Positions 35,144 to 48,205 are shown, counted from the stretch's first letter. The stretch is DNA of 64,000 nt from Ananas comosus (GCF_001540865.1 NC_033631.1:10524094-10588093); one strand, 5' to 3'. Numbers and translations are program-made. Notes: generated from the sequence alone by a model not told the origin.

Positions 35144-35734
35144 ATGTTTGGTAGCATTGCTAAGAGGTGGAAGGAGATCAACGGGAAAAATGACTGGAAG
35201 GGTTTACTGGATCCCCTGGACATCGATTTGCGCCGCAACATCATCAACTACGGCGAGCTCGCGCAGGCGGCATACGACGCCTTCAACACGGAGAAGCGGT
35301 CGCCGTTTGCCGGCGCGTGCATGTACAGTCGGTCGAACTTGTTCGAGAAGGCGGAGATCTCCTCGCCGAACATCTACAAGATCACGAAGTTCCTCTACGC
35401 GACATCCAGTATCGGTGTTCCAGAAGCGTTCATCATAAAGTCATCGTTGAGCAGGGCGTGGAGCGAGGAGTCGAACTGGATGGGGTTCGTGGCGGTGGCG
35501 ACGGACGAGGGGCGGGCCGTGCTGGGGCGGCGGGACGTGGTGGTGGCGTGGCGCGGGACGATCCAGTTGCTGGAGTGGGTCAATGACCTGGATTTTGCAT
35601 TGGTTTCGGCTTCTGGAGTAGTAGGTTCTGGGACTAGCAAAGGATCAGAGCCGCTGGTGCACCGGGGATGGCTCTCGATCTATACCTCGGCCAACCCGAA
35701 CTCATCGTACAATACCGATAGTGCCAGAAAACAG
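35144..35734 (+). CDS. Class II phospholipase A1, intact first exon (copy 1a), no adjacent second exon
   Basis: 197 codons from [15 protein letters not shown] to SARKQ, ending at a good GT donor (CAG|GTTAGT) in phase 0. This is the N-terminal half of the plant class II PLA1 (lipase_3, DAD1-related cytosolic subgroup): [72 protein letters not shown]. The enzyme removes the sn-1 acyl chain from glycerophospholipids. The catalytic GHSLG exon is not found in the 5 kb that follow. The only one nearby is at 42193, in the correct phase. Either 1a is a truncated duplicate, or it splices over the defective exon 1b to the shared second exon (intron about 6.46 kb), giving a 400-residue protein. Compared with 1b, codon 121 is a normal Glu. 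Confidence 0.85.
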
Positions 35735-37788
35735 GTTAGTTAATTTGTCTCTCTCCCTCTCTCTCTATACGAGCGCGTGCGTATGCATACACAGATTCAT
35801 AATCAGTATCAACACACACATCTAATGAGCGGTATCGAAACTTAAGATTTTGATAAATAGAAAAACTATAAGAATTCAGATAGGATGAACTGGTCTAGCT
35901 AGTAAGTATTATTATTTTCATGTGCATGATTTAATGCAAATAGTGAAGGTTTTGCATGAACAAACACATTTTGATGATTGTGTGCAATCGCGCAACTAAA
36001 TTGTTTTAACATGAAAATGTTTTAAAATAAAAATTTGCGCTGACGTAGTGTTCTGTGTAATATAGGCTAGCCTAGCTCGCAACATACTCAAACAAAGTCA
36101 CAGATAAGAGTCTCCAAGTAGTGAGGCTATCTAATTCATCACCGATCATATTCCACGTCAACATATCAAATTGGCGCATAAATAAATATATATATATATA
36201 TTGTAATGCACGTCATATTTACTAATTAATTAAAATTAAATATATATTTTATATAAAATAAAATTTATATTTATATTTTAAATTTAAATAATTATTGATG
36301 GCATGAGTCTATTTTTTAATTAATTTATTTTCTAGATTTGATTTGTTTCGATTAATTTTTAGTTTATTAATTATAATTATGTATATTTTTTATAAAAATG
36401 TATGGAATGTTGTTTTTATTCTATTTAAGATTCTGTCTGTCAATTTCCATCAGCTTTTATATAGGTATATACACGGTGAATTAACCGTCTTACAAGCCGA
36501 TCATCTATTGAGTTTTGTGACATAAACTCTACTCCGGTGTTATTTTCACGCTAATTTTCATGTGTACTAAATATTATAAATGTTTCCTCCAAACTATTGA
36601 TCTACAATCAACAACTTGTTCAGGTGTCCAAACAAATAGAATTAATTAATATATCCTCTAAGTCATATGTAACTCATTACTCATATAGGCAAACCTAAAT
36701 TTTAAGGCAACCTCTACCAGATAGTTGCACTCTAAAGATCTTTTTTTAATACTAAAAATAGAAAGAATCTTAATAAATCCTTATAGTCAAAGGATGTAAG
36801 ACGTATACTCCAGCATTACTATTATTAATGGTCATTAATAATTATGGTTAAATCCAAATATATTGAACTAAGTATGCATATTTATCGTTTGGATGCACTA
36901 TAAAATAAAGTATAGTATTAAAAAATAGAACATAGTTAAATCATTTTCATTTACGTTGGGCCATAATTGGACCAATTTGCCCACTAGGCCTGAGTCGCCT
37001 GACCAAAAGAAACCGTCTCTTGCCCTAATTTTTCAAAACTAGGCCAGTTTCAAAACAAAGTTGGGTCAAAAAAAAAAAAGAAAAAAGAACAGTGCTAAAT
37101 ATACATCACATTTGGAATGTATATCTTACACTTTTCAATTTAAAAAATATTTTTTAAAATAAAAAAATAAAAAATTTAAAATTCTAGGGTGAGGGGTGTA
37201 AGATGTACACCCTTTTTTTAAAAAAGTGTACTCCTATCATTTTCAGAAAAATAATAAAATATTTACAAAGATCTCCCTCAACTGTGCTCATGTTTAAAAT
37301 AGAATCATCCTTAACCCTTTTTTGGGGTCTATTGATAACTCATAATTTTTTAACTATTTAAGTTTAAATTTTTTTCAAAATTAGCGACTTCGCTAGCTAA
37401 TGGACCATGATAGCCAACAGAACTAATACTTCTTTAATCTAAAAAAATAAAAAATCAAATAAAGCAGTTAAATTTATTAGAATCATCTTTAAATTCAATA
37501 TAATCATCAGTTTATCGCCCTTGATTGGATATGACTTTGGCCTAGACTTAGTGAGACTAGTTTATTTTAGTGCAACTCGGGCTAGGTTTAAACAGCTTAC
37601 ACCTATATAATTAGAAGAAAATTTGGCTCTCGTGAAAAACATACTAACAAACTATTCTGTATAAACTCGATCATAAAACACGCAACAACTTAATTATAAG
37701 CAAAAAATAAGTAAAAAGCTAGTTATGGAAGTGTGATAACTTGTATAAGGGTTAGCATAATGTTAGAAATATTCAGTTCAACTAATTG

Positions 37789-37789
<1 letters not shown>

Positions 37790-37872
<83 letters not shown>
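37790..37872. repeat. (AT)n tract ending at an N
   Basis: About 82 bases of TA followed by N at 37873; an unresolved join in a simple repeat. Confidence 0.95.
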
Positions 37873-38879
37873 NTTGCATGCTTTGGACTTTTATTTTTGA
37901 AGCAAGCATTGTTTAAATATTGGAATAAGGTAAAGTGGTATTTAATAAACTAAAGAGAAAGGTTCGAAATCTCTCATAGCATAGATTAAGTCTCAGTGTC
38001 TAATATTGCTTATTCTAATTAATTACGCCCTCTATCTTAGATCTAACTATATATATTAAGCATAGCTTAATTTATTAGCACTATAAAACTGATTAATTAT
38101 ATAGAAAATTATGAAGGTGGAGTACGTACACGCATTGACCAAGCTAGCACGTGCGAATACTTTATTTTTAAGAATTTTATATTGCAATATTTAAATTTAA
38201 ATTTAAATTAATAAAATTGCTCGACCGTTTCTGGCCATTTTAAGATTGATAATTAACTCTTAACTACTTAATTAGCCGTTGGGGGCAAATGTGTTGACTT
38301 TTATTTGGTAATTAAGGGTGAGATAAGATGAATTAATTAACTGTAACTACTAAATTGTGAATCTCCGCTTTATTCTGATCTAAAAGTCAAGAATCATTTA
38401 TGACTCTCATCTTATTATCGTGATCTTATTAATGAATTTGTTTTTTTACTTACTTATTTTAAAATTAAAAATAATATAATATTACCATTGGTCTCGATAA
38501 GCAATGTCATTCTTAAATTAAAAATAATCTTTTTTAATTTAGAAGTAAGTTAGGCATTTGAGATTTATTTTTTATTTTTTATTTTTTTTTAATTTTCTTT
38601 TGCTAGCCATAGACGAGAGATTTCATTTTTTACTTTATGCTTTAACAAGTTTTTTTTTTTCAATTAAAGCTTTTTTTGGGGGGCAAAAATCTATTATGTA
38701 ACAGGTATTCCATGATATAGGAATAATAACTTTTAATCAAATATTTTAACCTTGTATGAAATACAAGTGCAATTCTTTGATATCATTTTAACTTAAGCAT
38801 GCTATTTTGTCCTTACCTAGGTCTTTACCATTTACAATACCTGCTAAAGTGCTAGGCAATTAAGTGTTCTCGATTATTT

Positions 38880-39035
38880 ATTTTTATTTTTTTGAGAAAT
38901 TATAGCAAATTATTTGCTTTATTTATTTATTTAGTAATAAACTCAATTAGAAATATAAAACAATTAGATTTTTAATTTGAAAACTCAAGTACTAGTCATC
39001 AAGTTCTTAGTAAACTGCGCTAAATATTGTCTGTA
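38880..39035 (-). mobile_element. Degenerate SINE-family copy
   Basis: TTTTTTTGAGAAATTATAGC, AGTAATAAACTCAATTAGAA, and CAAGTACTAGTCATCAAGTT keep the family order but are strongly decayed. Confidence 0.45.
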
Positions 39036-40292
39036 AGAGGTCTCAATTTTGAATCACATCTCGTGCACAATAAGATATGTTAATGTGGCCTATGCACATT
39101 TGCAAAAAAAAATTTAAAAAAAATCCATAATTTAGTGGATTTTTTTTTTATTTTTTCTTTTAAACATATTCAATATCTTGCTAAAGATCTGTAGTCGAGA
39201 CTTAAACCCATGACCTCTATTTCAAACACAAGGGGTATACCAACCAGAATTCGTGAGGTTAATTTTGTACACAAGATGATCTCATCATCCATTTACGACG
39301 AGATACATCCGAGCTATACAGCATCCATGGACGGACCCAATATGCCCTAATGGAATCCAATGACTCACCTAGTAAACCCAGATGACCAGGTCAAGTTCCC
39401 AACTCACAAAAACATATGTGGTGCTCTTAAACAAAAGTTTGCACGCAACAATTCCCACCCCGCTTGTTTTCATCAAGAAGAATTTAATTTAAGGAAGTAT
39501 CTATTATTTAGGGTAAAATATATAATTTTATTCTAATTTATACAACCTAATAATCAATTGGTGGTGACTTCATAAAGAGCCTATTAATGTACCCTTATGT
39601 CAACTTTTCAAATCGTGCACGCAATGTTGAAGCATTTAAGCTTTGAGGATGGCCATCTCAATTAGTGTCGTTTATAATCCAAAATTTGGGACTTGACACC
39701 AACTATATTAAGTATTAGTATTCAAATTTAATATCTAAATATGATACTAAATTGTTTATAAATAATTAATTCTACTGTTTCATGTATTATATGCTTGAGA
39801 AAAGATGAATATATCAAAAATACAATAAAAGAGAATTAAACCTAGAAGGCTAGGACCTTTTCAAATTTATAGCCTGCGTAGCCGACTCTAATACTGTATA
39901 AACTAAAAAATTTCATCAAATAAAAGATTATACAGACAAATTTTTAACACAGACTAGTAGATTTAAGATTTTGTATGCAATTGTAAGAATATACAACAAT
40001 GTAATAAAAAAGTGTGGTAGAAAAATATTTTATTTATTTTTGTAGGAAATTTTGTGTGGGATATTCATAGGGAATATACAACATATCTAGTACAAAAGTG
40101 TGATAGAAAAATATTTTATTTTTTTTTGATAAAAAAAAATGATAGGTTGTATAGGTTACACTGATTCAATTAAAATATAATTTTTGTTCTCAAGTACAAA
40201 ACGGAAAACCGCCCAAAAATGCACTTATTATTTGATATTTACGAAAAAGGTACATTATTGTTGTTTGACTTTGAAATTTTGCATCTTTAATT

Positions 40293-40732
40293 TAAGGGAA
40301 AACTTCAAAAATCCCCCCGTGGTTTCACACTTTTTCATTTTAGTACTCTGTGGTTTGAAGTGTATCAAGTTAGTACCCTGTGGTTTCTCACTTTATCACT
40401 TTAGTACCCTGTGGTTTAAAATGTATCAAGCTAGTACCCTGTGGTTTTGCACTTTATCACTTTAGTACCCTGTGGTTTCACACTTTATCACTTTAGTACC
40501 TTGTGATTTAAAAAACTATAGGGTACTAACTTGATACAAAATTAAAACCACTGGGTACTAAAGTGATAAAGTGCAAAACCACAGGGTACTAACGTGATAC
40601 ACTTTAAACCACAGGGTACTTAAGTGATAAAGTGAGAAACTACGGGGTACTAACTTGATACATTTTAAACCATAGGGTACTAAAGTGAAAAAGTATGAAA
40701 CCACAATGAGGGTTTTTGAAGTTTTCCCTTAA
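40293..40732. mobile_element. Hairpin repeat element built of short tandem units (copy 2)
   Basis: Starts TAAGGGAAAACTTCAAAAAT and ends with the mirror TTTTTGAAGTTTTCCCTTA. Internal units (GTGTATCAAGTTAGTACCCT, TTTATCACTTTAGTACCCT) are followed by their reverse complements. It closely resembles 20881-21315. It ends about 190 bases upstream of the ATG at 40926. Confidence 0.82.
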
Positions 40733-40824
40733 TTTAATGTTGCTGCGTGCATAGTATGACTCATCAAACGTGTTCCTGAACAATCACGAGTATCCAAAGC
40801 ACTACTTGATCTCTCACAACACAC

Positions 40825-40833
40825 TATAAAATA
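40825..40833 (+). promoter_or_regulatory. Candidate TATA box of phospholipase exon 1b
   Basis: TATAAAATA about 93 bases upstream of the ATG at 40926, in a short non-repeat promoter stretch between the hairpin element and the gene. Confidence 0.5.
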
Positions 40834-40925
40834 GTTACACGTACACCCCAAATCCCAATCCCACGTACATAAACGAGAAACAACACAATTAAACCACCCT
40901 TTCCTTCTTTTAATCATAATAAACC

Positions 40926-42804
40926 ATGTTCGGAAACATAGCCGGGAGGTGGAAGGAGCTCAACGGCTCCAACAACTGGGCCGGGTTGCTGAGCCCCGGC
41001 CCCGACGCCGACCTCCGGCGCAGCGTCATCCTCTACGGGGAGCTGGCGCAGGCCACGTACGACGCCTTCAACCGCGAGAAGCGGTCTCCGTCGGCGGGCG
41101 CCGCGCGCTACGGCCCCGCCGACCTGTTCGCGAGGACGCAGGTGTCGGCGCCGGGTGCGTACAAGGTGACCAAGTATTTGTACGCGACGTCAAGCGTGGA
41201 CATGCCGGAGGCGTTCATGATAAAGTCGCTGTCGCGGGAGGCGTGGAGTAAGGAGTCGAATTGGATAGGGTACGTGGCGGTGGCGACGGACTAGGGGGCG
41301 GCCGCAATAGGGCGGCGCGATGTGGCGGTGGCGTGGCGGGGCACGCTGCAGGTGATGGAGTGGATGAACGACTTAGATTTCGGTTTGGTTTCGGCTCGGG
41401 ACGTGTTAGGCTCGGGAAATAGTAGTAGTAAAGGGGGAGGGGGAGAGGCTAAGGTGCACAAGGGGTGGTTATCCGTGTACACGTCGAGTGATCCCAGGTC
41501 CAAGTATAATAAGGAGAGTGCTAGGAAACAGGTAACGTCCCTTTCCATGGGAATTTGCATTTTTTGATGTGTGTGTGTATGCATACATACATACAAATTA
41601 ATATACATAACTTTCAAATATATAGTTTTTTACGCATGAAAATTAGAATTTTTGACGTATATAGAAAGGTTATCTGCGTGATGCATGGGGGCGTTTTGGA
41701 TTTTAGCTACACATCTCAGTGCTTTTTATGTGACACCGTTAGCAATCACCGTTAATTAGCGTGAGTGTGCATGATATTCAATATGTGGTTTGTATTCTAT
41801 TCTCGTTACATTCCTTCGTGCACAATTTAAATGAATTAATGTTGAGGGTAATTAAGTCGCAGGTATAATTCATGATTTTTTTTCCTTTTTTTTTTCCTCC
41901 TGTTGTGAGCTTTTCTCTTTTGGTGCATAACTACGTAGCGTTGACTTCAAGTACCTTACTAAAGGACCAAAAAAATTCCTAGATGCACAATTTTTTTTTT
42001 TTTATTGAAGCAAAAATATGCTTCGGGATATATATACGTACGTACGTACGCATTTAAAATGCTCTAAGATTTGTACTTTGTTTATTTATTTTCCTTGCTT
42101 TTTAATGATTAAGCTATGCTGAATGTGTCGAACGCTGTTAATGTGAGCACATTAAGCTTGATTAAGGTGGGTGATTACTTTAAATTAAGCAGGTGTTGGA
42201 CGAGATCCAACGACTCATGCAGGAGTACAAGGACGAGGAGACGAGCATCACCATCACCGGGCACAGCCTCGGCGCGGCGCTCGCGACGCTCAACGCCGTC
42301 GACATCGTGTCCAACGGCCTCAACAAGTCGCGCAGGCTCCTCACCACGAAGACGACCCCGGTGGCCGCCGTCGTCTTCGCAAGCCCCCGCGTCGGCGACG
42401 CCAACTTCAAGAAGGCGTTCGACAAGCTCGCACCGGACAGCCTCCGCCTCCTCCGCGTCCGCAACGCGCCCGACCTGATCCCCAGCTACCCGCTGATCGG
42501 ATACGACGACGTCGGAGCCGAGCTGGCCGTCGACACGAGGCAGTCGCCGTACCTGAAGTCGCCCGGGAATCCGGTCACGTGGCACAACCTCGAGTGCTAC
42601 CTGCACGGCGTCGCGGGGACGCAGGGGCAGAAAGGTGGGGGCTTCGAGCTGGCAGTGGAGCGCGACGTGGCGCTCGTGAACAAGAGCGTCGACGCGCTGA
42701 AAGACGAGTACCCGGTGCCCGTAGCGTGGAAGGTGGACAAAGATAAGGGGATGGTGAGGGGGCCCGACGGGAAGTGGAGCCTGGTGGACCATGAGGAGAC
42801 CTGA
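40926..42804 (+). pseudogene. Class II phospholipase A1 copy 1b: in-frame stop in exon 1, exon 2 intact
   Basis: Two exons, 40926-41531 and 42193-42804 (CAG|GTAACG donor, AAGCAG acceptor, phase 0), would give 405 residues, a normal length. Exon 1 resembles copy 1a throughout ([31 protein letters not shown]), but codon 123 is TAG (41292-41294) where 1a has GAG in VATDEG; a single G-to-T change explains it. The reading frame continues intact beyond the stop. Exon 2 is complete: [20 protein letters not shown] with the nucleophile Ser (residue 227 of the full frame), the Asp in [11 protein letters not shown], and the His in the [13 protein letters not shown] stretch. So 1b is either a young pseudogene, a heterozygous/erroneous base, or the second half of a gene whose working first exon is 1a. 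Confidence 0.8.
42193..42804 (+). CDS. Class II phospholipase A1 catalytic exon (exon 2), possibly shared with exon 1a
   Basis: 204 codons including the TGA stop, with no frame break. It carries the lipase_3 elbow GHSLG and the remaining acid and histidine. It begins GTGTTGGACGAG right after the acceptor in phase 0, and so is compatible with either first exon. High GC, unlike the AT-rich intron around it. The intact catalytic half argues that selection still acts on the locus, or that decay of 1b is recent. Confidence 0.8.
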   Translation: MLDEIQRLMQEYKDEETSITITGHSLGAALATLNAVDIVSNGLNKSRRLLTTKTTPVAAVVFASPRVGDANFKKAFDKLAPDSLRLLRVRNAPDLIPSYPLIGYDDVGAELAVDTRQSPYLKSPGNPVTWHNLECYLHGVAGTQGQKGGGFELAVERDVALVNKSVDALKDEYPVPVAWKVDKDKGMVRGPDGKWSLVDHEET

Positions 42805-42877
42805 TGTGGTGATCAACAGTTAATTAATTTGGTTGGTTAATTAGGATTTAAGTGTGATTTACACACATGCAAAATAG

Positions 42878-42883
42878 AATAAA
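42878..42883 (+). promoter_or_regulatory. Candidate polyadenylation signal of the phospholipase locus
   Basis: AATAAA 74 bases after the stop at 42804. Confidence 0.4.
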
Positions 42884-45800
42884 AGGAAAAAAATTATGAA
42901 AAAAAAAATGCTAGTCATACACTCGCATTTGGAATGCATAAATATTACACTTACCTCACCTATTTGGTAGCTAGGTGGAGTGTTTTCACATATCACATTA
43001 ATATGTGACATATAAAAAGGACTCTACGATCAGTATAAGGTATGTATTTTTTTTTTGGTGTGTATGAGTAGCATTGCTAAAATATTATTAGAACAAATAA
43101 CACTTTTGGTTCTCAAATTAGGAGGCATGTGACACTACGGTTCTCAAACTTCAATTTATTTTATTTTTTTGCTAGAACTTTCTAAATTGTCACAGTTAAT
43201 TAAGTAGCACAATTTAATTTAGTTGGCTAAATATTAATATATGGCTAATATAAAAGTGATATAATAGTGTTATGGTTAATAATACTAAAATAATTAAGAT
43301 GCTTTGTTACTTATATATTAACAACTCATCAATATTTAGCATTCGAGCAAAAAATTATCAAAAAAAATAAATAAAAATTTGAAAACTAAAATATGACGCT
43401 CCTCATAGTTTAAGGACCAAAAGTGTAATCTACCCAAATTATTACGGTCATTCTGCTGCTTTATGATTCGAGCTAGATAGGCGATTGATGAAGCTGTGCG
43501 GTTGCCGTGTAATAAATTTCTCGACTTCTGGTGGTTCAGAACATACTGCAACTCTGAATAATATAAGTATTCAATTCAAAAACAAAAAAACAAAAAAAAA
43601 ATTTGAAAATTGAGTGGTCTAATTCAAAATGGCTTGACAGGTTCTCTACACATTTTTCACCTTTTCTCCGATTCATCTTTGTGCCGTTTGATCCATGATA
43701 TTATTCTTGGGCCCCTTTTTATTTCGACGGCTTTCGAAACGGACTTAAAAAGTGGAACATGATTCGAGAAAACAGGTGCGAAATAGACAAAATTTTTAAG
43801 ACAAAGGGTTGGGATTTAGACGTTGGATAGTCAGAGTCTTAACATTTTCGTTCACATACGTGACAGATATTAGTCGAATCTTATACCTTCCGAAATCATA
43901 AGGCCTTAAAAGTTAAAACTAGCTCTAATACCATGAAATTGGCCGAGACGCATCGCGGGCTAACCAATTCATAACTTTGTTTTGAAGAGACAAAGTTAAA
44001 ACAAAGCTCACATGGTTGGTTGGTCCACAAGAGTTGCCCCCACTCCCTTCATAGAAAATGGCGTGTTTCTCTTTGGACCAATTCATTTTAGAGTTAATTT
44101 TTTGTAGCCTCGTGTTCGAGCTACGTTTGTGATTGTGCACATCTGATCTCCATCTCCCTCTCTATCTAGTTTCTCTCTCAATTAATTTCTTACATAGAGT
44201 GCTTTCCAATTTGTAGGATCCACTTTTTCCTTTGCATGTGTGATAATGTATCCTAAGCGAAGATACTTTAATTTGCTTCGTGTTAACGTTTTCCTCGCTA
44301 TGGTAACGTTCCCATAAAGCTTTTCCACCTAACCTAAGCTATATATAGAGTGATCAAGCGATTTTGCTTCGAGATGAATAGCACGTGGGGGATGAGCATA
44401 CCATTTCCATTTAGAGTTAGTGGGACCATCATAAAAGCTATTTTCCTAGGCACCCAAATTAATTCCAATTGCTTTCATGGAGGATTATGTTTCAAGTTTC
44501 CAAATTTCGAGAATTTTGAAAATCACCAATGGATAAGGAGCTAGAATTGGCATCTTGTGACTTCCCTCAATTTTAGAATAATATTATATGTAATATAATA
44601 GACTAAACCCCTTAACTTGGCTAGCTGTAGATTTAAAATAATCTTATATGTAATATATAGTAGGGCTAAATTTTTTAATATCGTTTTAATATTTTGGACA
44701 GTAAAGTTAAGCATACTAGAGATACAATAATTTTAAAATAGGTGACTCTCTGAAAAGTAAAGTGTCACAACATGAACGCGGATCTAACATAATAGCAAAA
44801 TGGTCTAATGATTTCAATGCATGCATGTCATCCTCTTTGTCATGTGAGCCTTAATCAATAGAATAAAAGATCTAAAATTATTATTTTTATTTATGTACTA
44901 TTAATAGCTTATTTATTTTTTTTATTTGTTTATGTTCGTTTTTAATTATATGCTGAATCCATTGTGAAAATTTTCTGAATCGCCGCTGATTAATATAGTT
45001 GGAAAAAGAGACTTGTTAGGGATGTTTTTACTTGTCTTTTATTTTATTATTTTTGGGTTCTGGTCCTACTCACTTTGGTTGTAAATTGTATTAAAGCAAT
45101 TGCAATGATTTACGTGATGACCGTTTTCTTGGGGAAAAAAAATTTGCTATGGTATTCAAAAAACCTTTCAAACTATTTCCAAACATATATAATACAACAC
45201 TAACTGGGTTTTTTTTTATAAAAACGTAAAAACCAAACGAATAGTTTGCTATCTTTTCCTCTTAAAAGAGTAAAATAATGCTTCTTTTTTTTTTTTTCTG
45301 TACTTAGATATTTGGTGCATTCCATTTGGATCGATGAATAAATATTGACGGTTTAAGTTAATTTAGCCAATTAGAGCCACTATTTAAACCAGTAATTCTT
45401 ATCCTAAAATAGAGGAGTATTATCAAAGTGGGGGATTAAATTCTGCACATATATATACCTATATATTATTCTCTCTGAATTTACAACATGACAACGTTCC
45501 CTTCATTGATGGGTGCGGGCTCCATCCTAAAACGGCTCAAATTTTCAGTATATATATATTTTTTTTTCTTTGTTTGAATCGAACCGATTTTTTTTTTTTA
45601 CCTGAATCGAATCAATCATTATTGAGTGTGGGCTCTAGCGAACCGGTTTAAGTTTTTCACATATTTTTTTCTTTCTTTACTTAAACCAAACTGAATTTTT
45701 CTTTATTTTGATTGAACCGAGCTCGATCACATCTCTGCATTAGGCTGAACTGTTCCTCTTCCACTTCCTTCGGCTCTTCTCTTCTTTTATCGGCAAGATG

Positions 45801-46739
45801 AATTCTACTCCTTATCGTCAATTAATTTTTTCATCATCGTTTTCTCTTTTTTTGTCGTTATTTTCTATTTTCTTTCTAATTATTTATCCGTCGCATTTGG
45901 TTACTGTACCGTATTCAAAATTTACTTAAAAATTAAATGGATTGATTAGATTGAGAATTTTATTTTTTTTAATTCTTGTTGAATAACCCGTGATTCTAAC
46001 GTTCCATACGTAGTAGTACTCCATGCCTAGGAACCGCTGATTGTATAAAGGACGTCACATGTAAATTATCAGTTGAGAGCGGCTCGTACAATTATTTATT
46101 AATATATATACCACCGCTGCTCTGAACCCATCCATTAATGAAGCATAATATATATATATATATATATATATATAGTTTTGGCGAACTCCTAGAATTCTAA
46201 GTTCAAATTTTGCGGTACACTGATCCCCAACTGTTGTGAAATCCGGAACACACTCATGCATAACTCCTGTTCCAGGATTAGTACATGTTTCTCACATCGG
46301 ATGGATTCTGTAACTTCCGTGATCTCCAATGAGATGCATCTTAGCCATCCACCACGTCCTACCAGTAACTCGATGAGATTATATGTTGTGTATTTTAAAA
46401 TATTGTTAAATTTATTCACATATTAACAATTTGCAAGAGAATGAGATTTGAATGAATTAGTGTGGGCGGCATTGTAAAATTTGGAATTTAGGTTGCCGCA
46501 GATTAAGGAAATCACTGACCATAATACAAATTGAGCTGCGATTTATATCGAACTCTCTTCGATCCCCTACTTAGATCCACCGCAACATGTCCCCATGCGT
46601 ATAAGCACGTGTGAAGTGCATGCATTAAATTAGAAAGAAAATAAAAGTTACATAAGGAAAAGACTTAGAATTCCAAATAATTGAATCAAATTTGATCTAT
46701 TCTTAACATGATCTCGACTAACTTTAATGTGAACATGAA
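42884..46739. other. Intergenic, no gene seen
   Basis: AT-rich spacer with scattered short open frames of no recognisable kind. A TA run is at 46149-46174. GC-poorer promoter-like or transposon signals could not be assigned. Confidence 0.5.
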
Positions 46740-46740
46740 G

Positions 46741-46900
46741 TTTTTTTTTTTTTTGAGAGAGAGAGAAAGATAACATGCTATTCGTTTCGTTTATTTTTTT
46801 AGAAATAAACTCAACTGAAAAAATGAAGTAATCAGGTTTCGAACTTAAAATCTCGGATACCAACCACTAAGTTCTTTGTCATTTGTGCTATAGGCGGTTA
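46741..46900 (-). mobile_element. tRNA-related SINE copy
   Basis: A T run at 46741-46754, then GAGAGAGAGAGAAAGATAAC, TTTTAGAAATAAACTCAACT, a box B-like GGTTTCGAACTT, and CAACCACTAAGTTCTTTGTC on the plus strand. The flanks share only a short GAAGTT, so the target-site duplication is unclear. Confidence 0.7.
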
Positions 46901-48205
46901 GTTGAAAGAAGTTAAATGCGATGATCGGTGAATTTGTTTAGTTGAAAAATCTTTTGGACTTTCTCTTTAAAAAAAATAAAAAAAGAAACTGTCGGTTTGG
47001 AATATGGAAATTGAAATGACCATCGTCCATGAAAAAGTCTAAAATGTAATTGTTATATAGAGTTATGCAATGTTTCCAACCAATTAATCAAATTATTTCT
47101 TGGAAGTTTATGTATTCCATCATATTTTTTCAAAATTTATTTCTATTATATTTTTCTTTCAAAAAAATATATAATTGACTAATTATAGATAATGTGGTAT
47201 AGCTGTTATATAGTAGACTTTCTCGTCTCCATGCTACGTACAAGCATGGTCGTAGAGAATCACAATTCAGCTTCCATTACTAGTGCTTCTTCAACTTTTA
47301 CTCCAGCTTAAAATCTTTCCAAAGATGACATGTTAAGCATTAATTTTACTTTTATTTTTATTAGAAGGATAAATTATATTTTCACACAAGACAGTTTGTT
47401 ACTTCAAATCTAATTTATTATAATTTACGGTTCAAACTCTTAAAATTATTATAATTAAATATTGTGATTCATTTTAATTTAGAAATCTGAATGATAATAT
47501 GCTGCTAATATAATGATTTACAATGATATTGCAGTAGATAATAATATAATAATGATTAAAATGGTATATTATTGTTATATCAATAATATATCATTATTTA
47601 GACAATTAAATTTAGATTATAAAATTTAATTATAATAATTCTGGAAAATTTAGCCCTACAGCCCCTAATAAACTGATCAAGTCACTTATTAACGAACAGA
47701 TCCACCCCAAATTACAAAATCTACCCCACCCCACCCCACCCCTATAGGCTCCCCTGAAGGCTGAAGTGCGCTTACCACTCCAAAAAGACCAAACCGTATA
47801 CGCGGTCAAATTTTAGGGCCTTATTTATTATACGACCTACACAAGAGTACTCCGTAACGTTCACATTCGTAGTACCGCCCCATTTCCCATTCGCATTGTT
47901 GTTATTATATTATTATCACTGTTACTATTATTATTTTACGTCTCTCCCTCGCCTATTTCCTCTTTCAAAATCGACCTGAGGCTGCAGTGCCGATCCCAGA
48001 ATAGGGACCGTTCCTCGGTTTTCGTGCCCACTTTTTTTTTCCTTTTCTCTTCTTATTAGAGAAGGAAAAGCCCGTTCAGAGTAAGAAGTAAGAGCCCCTC
48101 CTACACTCTTGGTTTTCGCCGCGACACTAGGCACAAGCATGTTCTCCTCGGAGCCATCTCGGCCGTCGGTCTCGCGGTGAACGGTGATCGTGCTCAGCAA
48201 ACAGA

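Larger units (their letters stand above)
35735..40292. other. Spacer between phospholipase first exons (possible long intron)
   Basis: AT-rich. It has no GHSLG-type exon on either strand as far as I can see. It includes a long TA run with an N at 37873 (37790-37872), a decayed SINE-like copy at about 38880-39035, and the block at 39410-39660 shared with 32.7-33.3 kb. The first few hundred bases after the donor share small motifs with the intron after exon 1b (GTATGCATACA). Confidence 0.5.

Noticed and set aside
35735..40292. A hidden second exon for phospholipase copy 1a
   Set aside because: No GHSLG-coding stretch was seen on either strand; the region is AT-rich. A loss inside the gap at 37873 cannot be excluded.
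42175..42816. 213-residue minus-strand open frame
   Set aside because: Shadow of the phospholipase catalytic exon, which is high in GC and lacks stops on the opposite strand.
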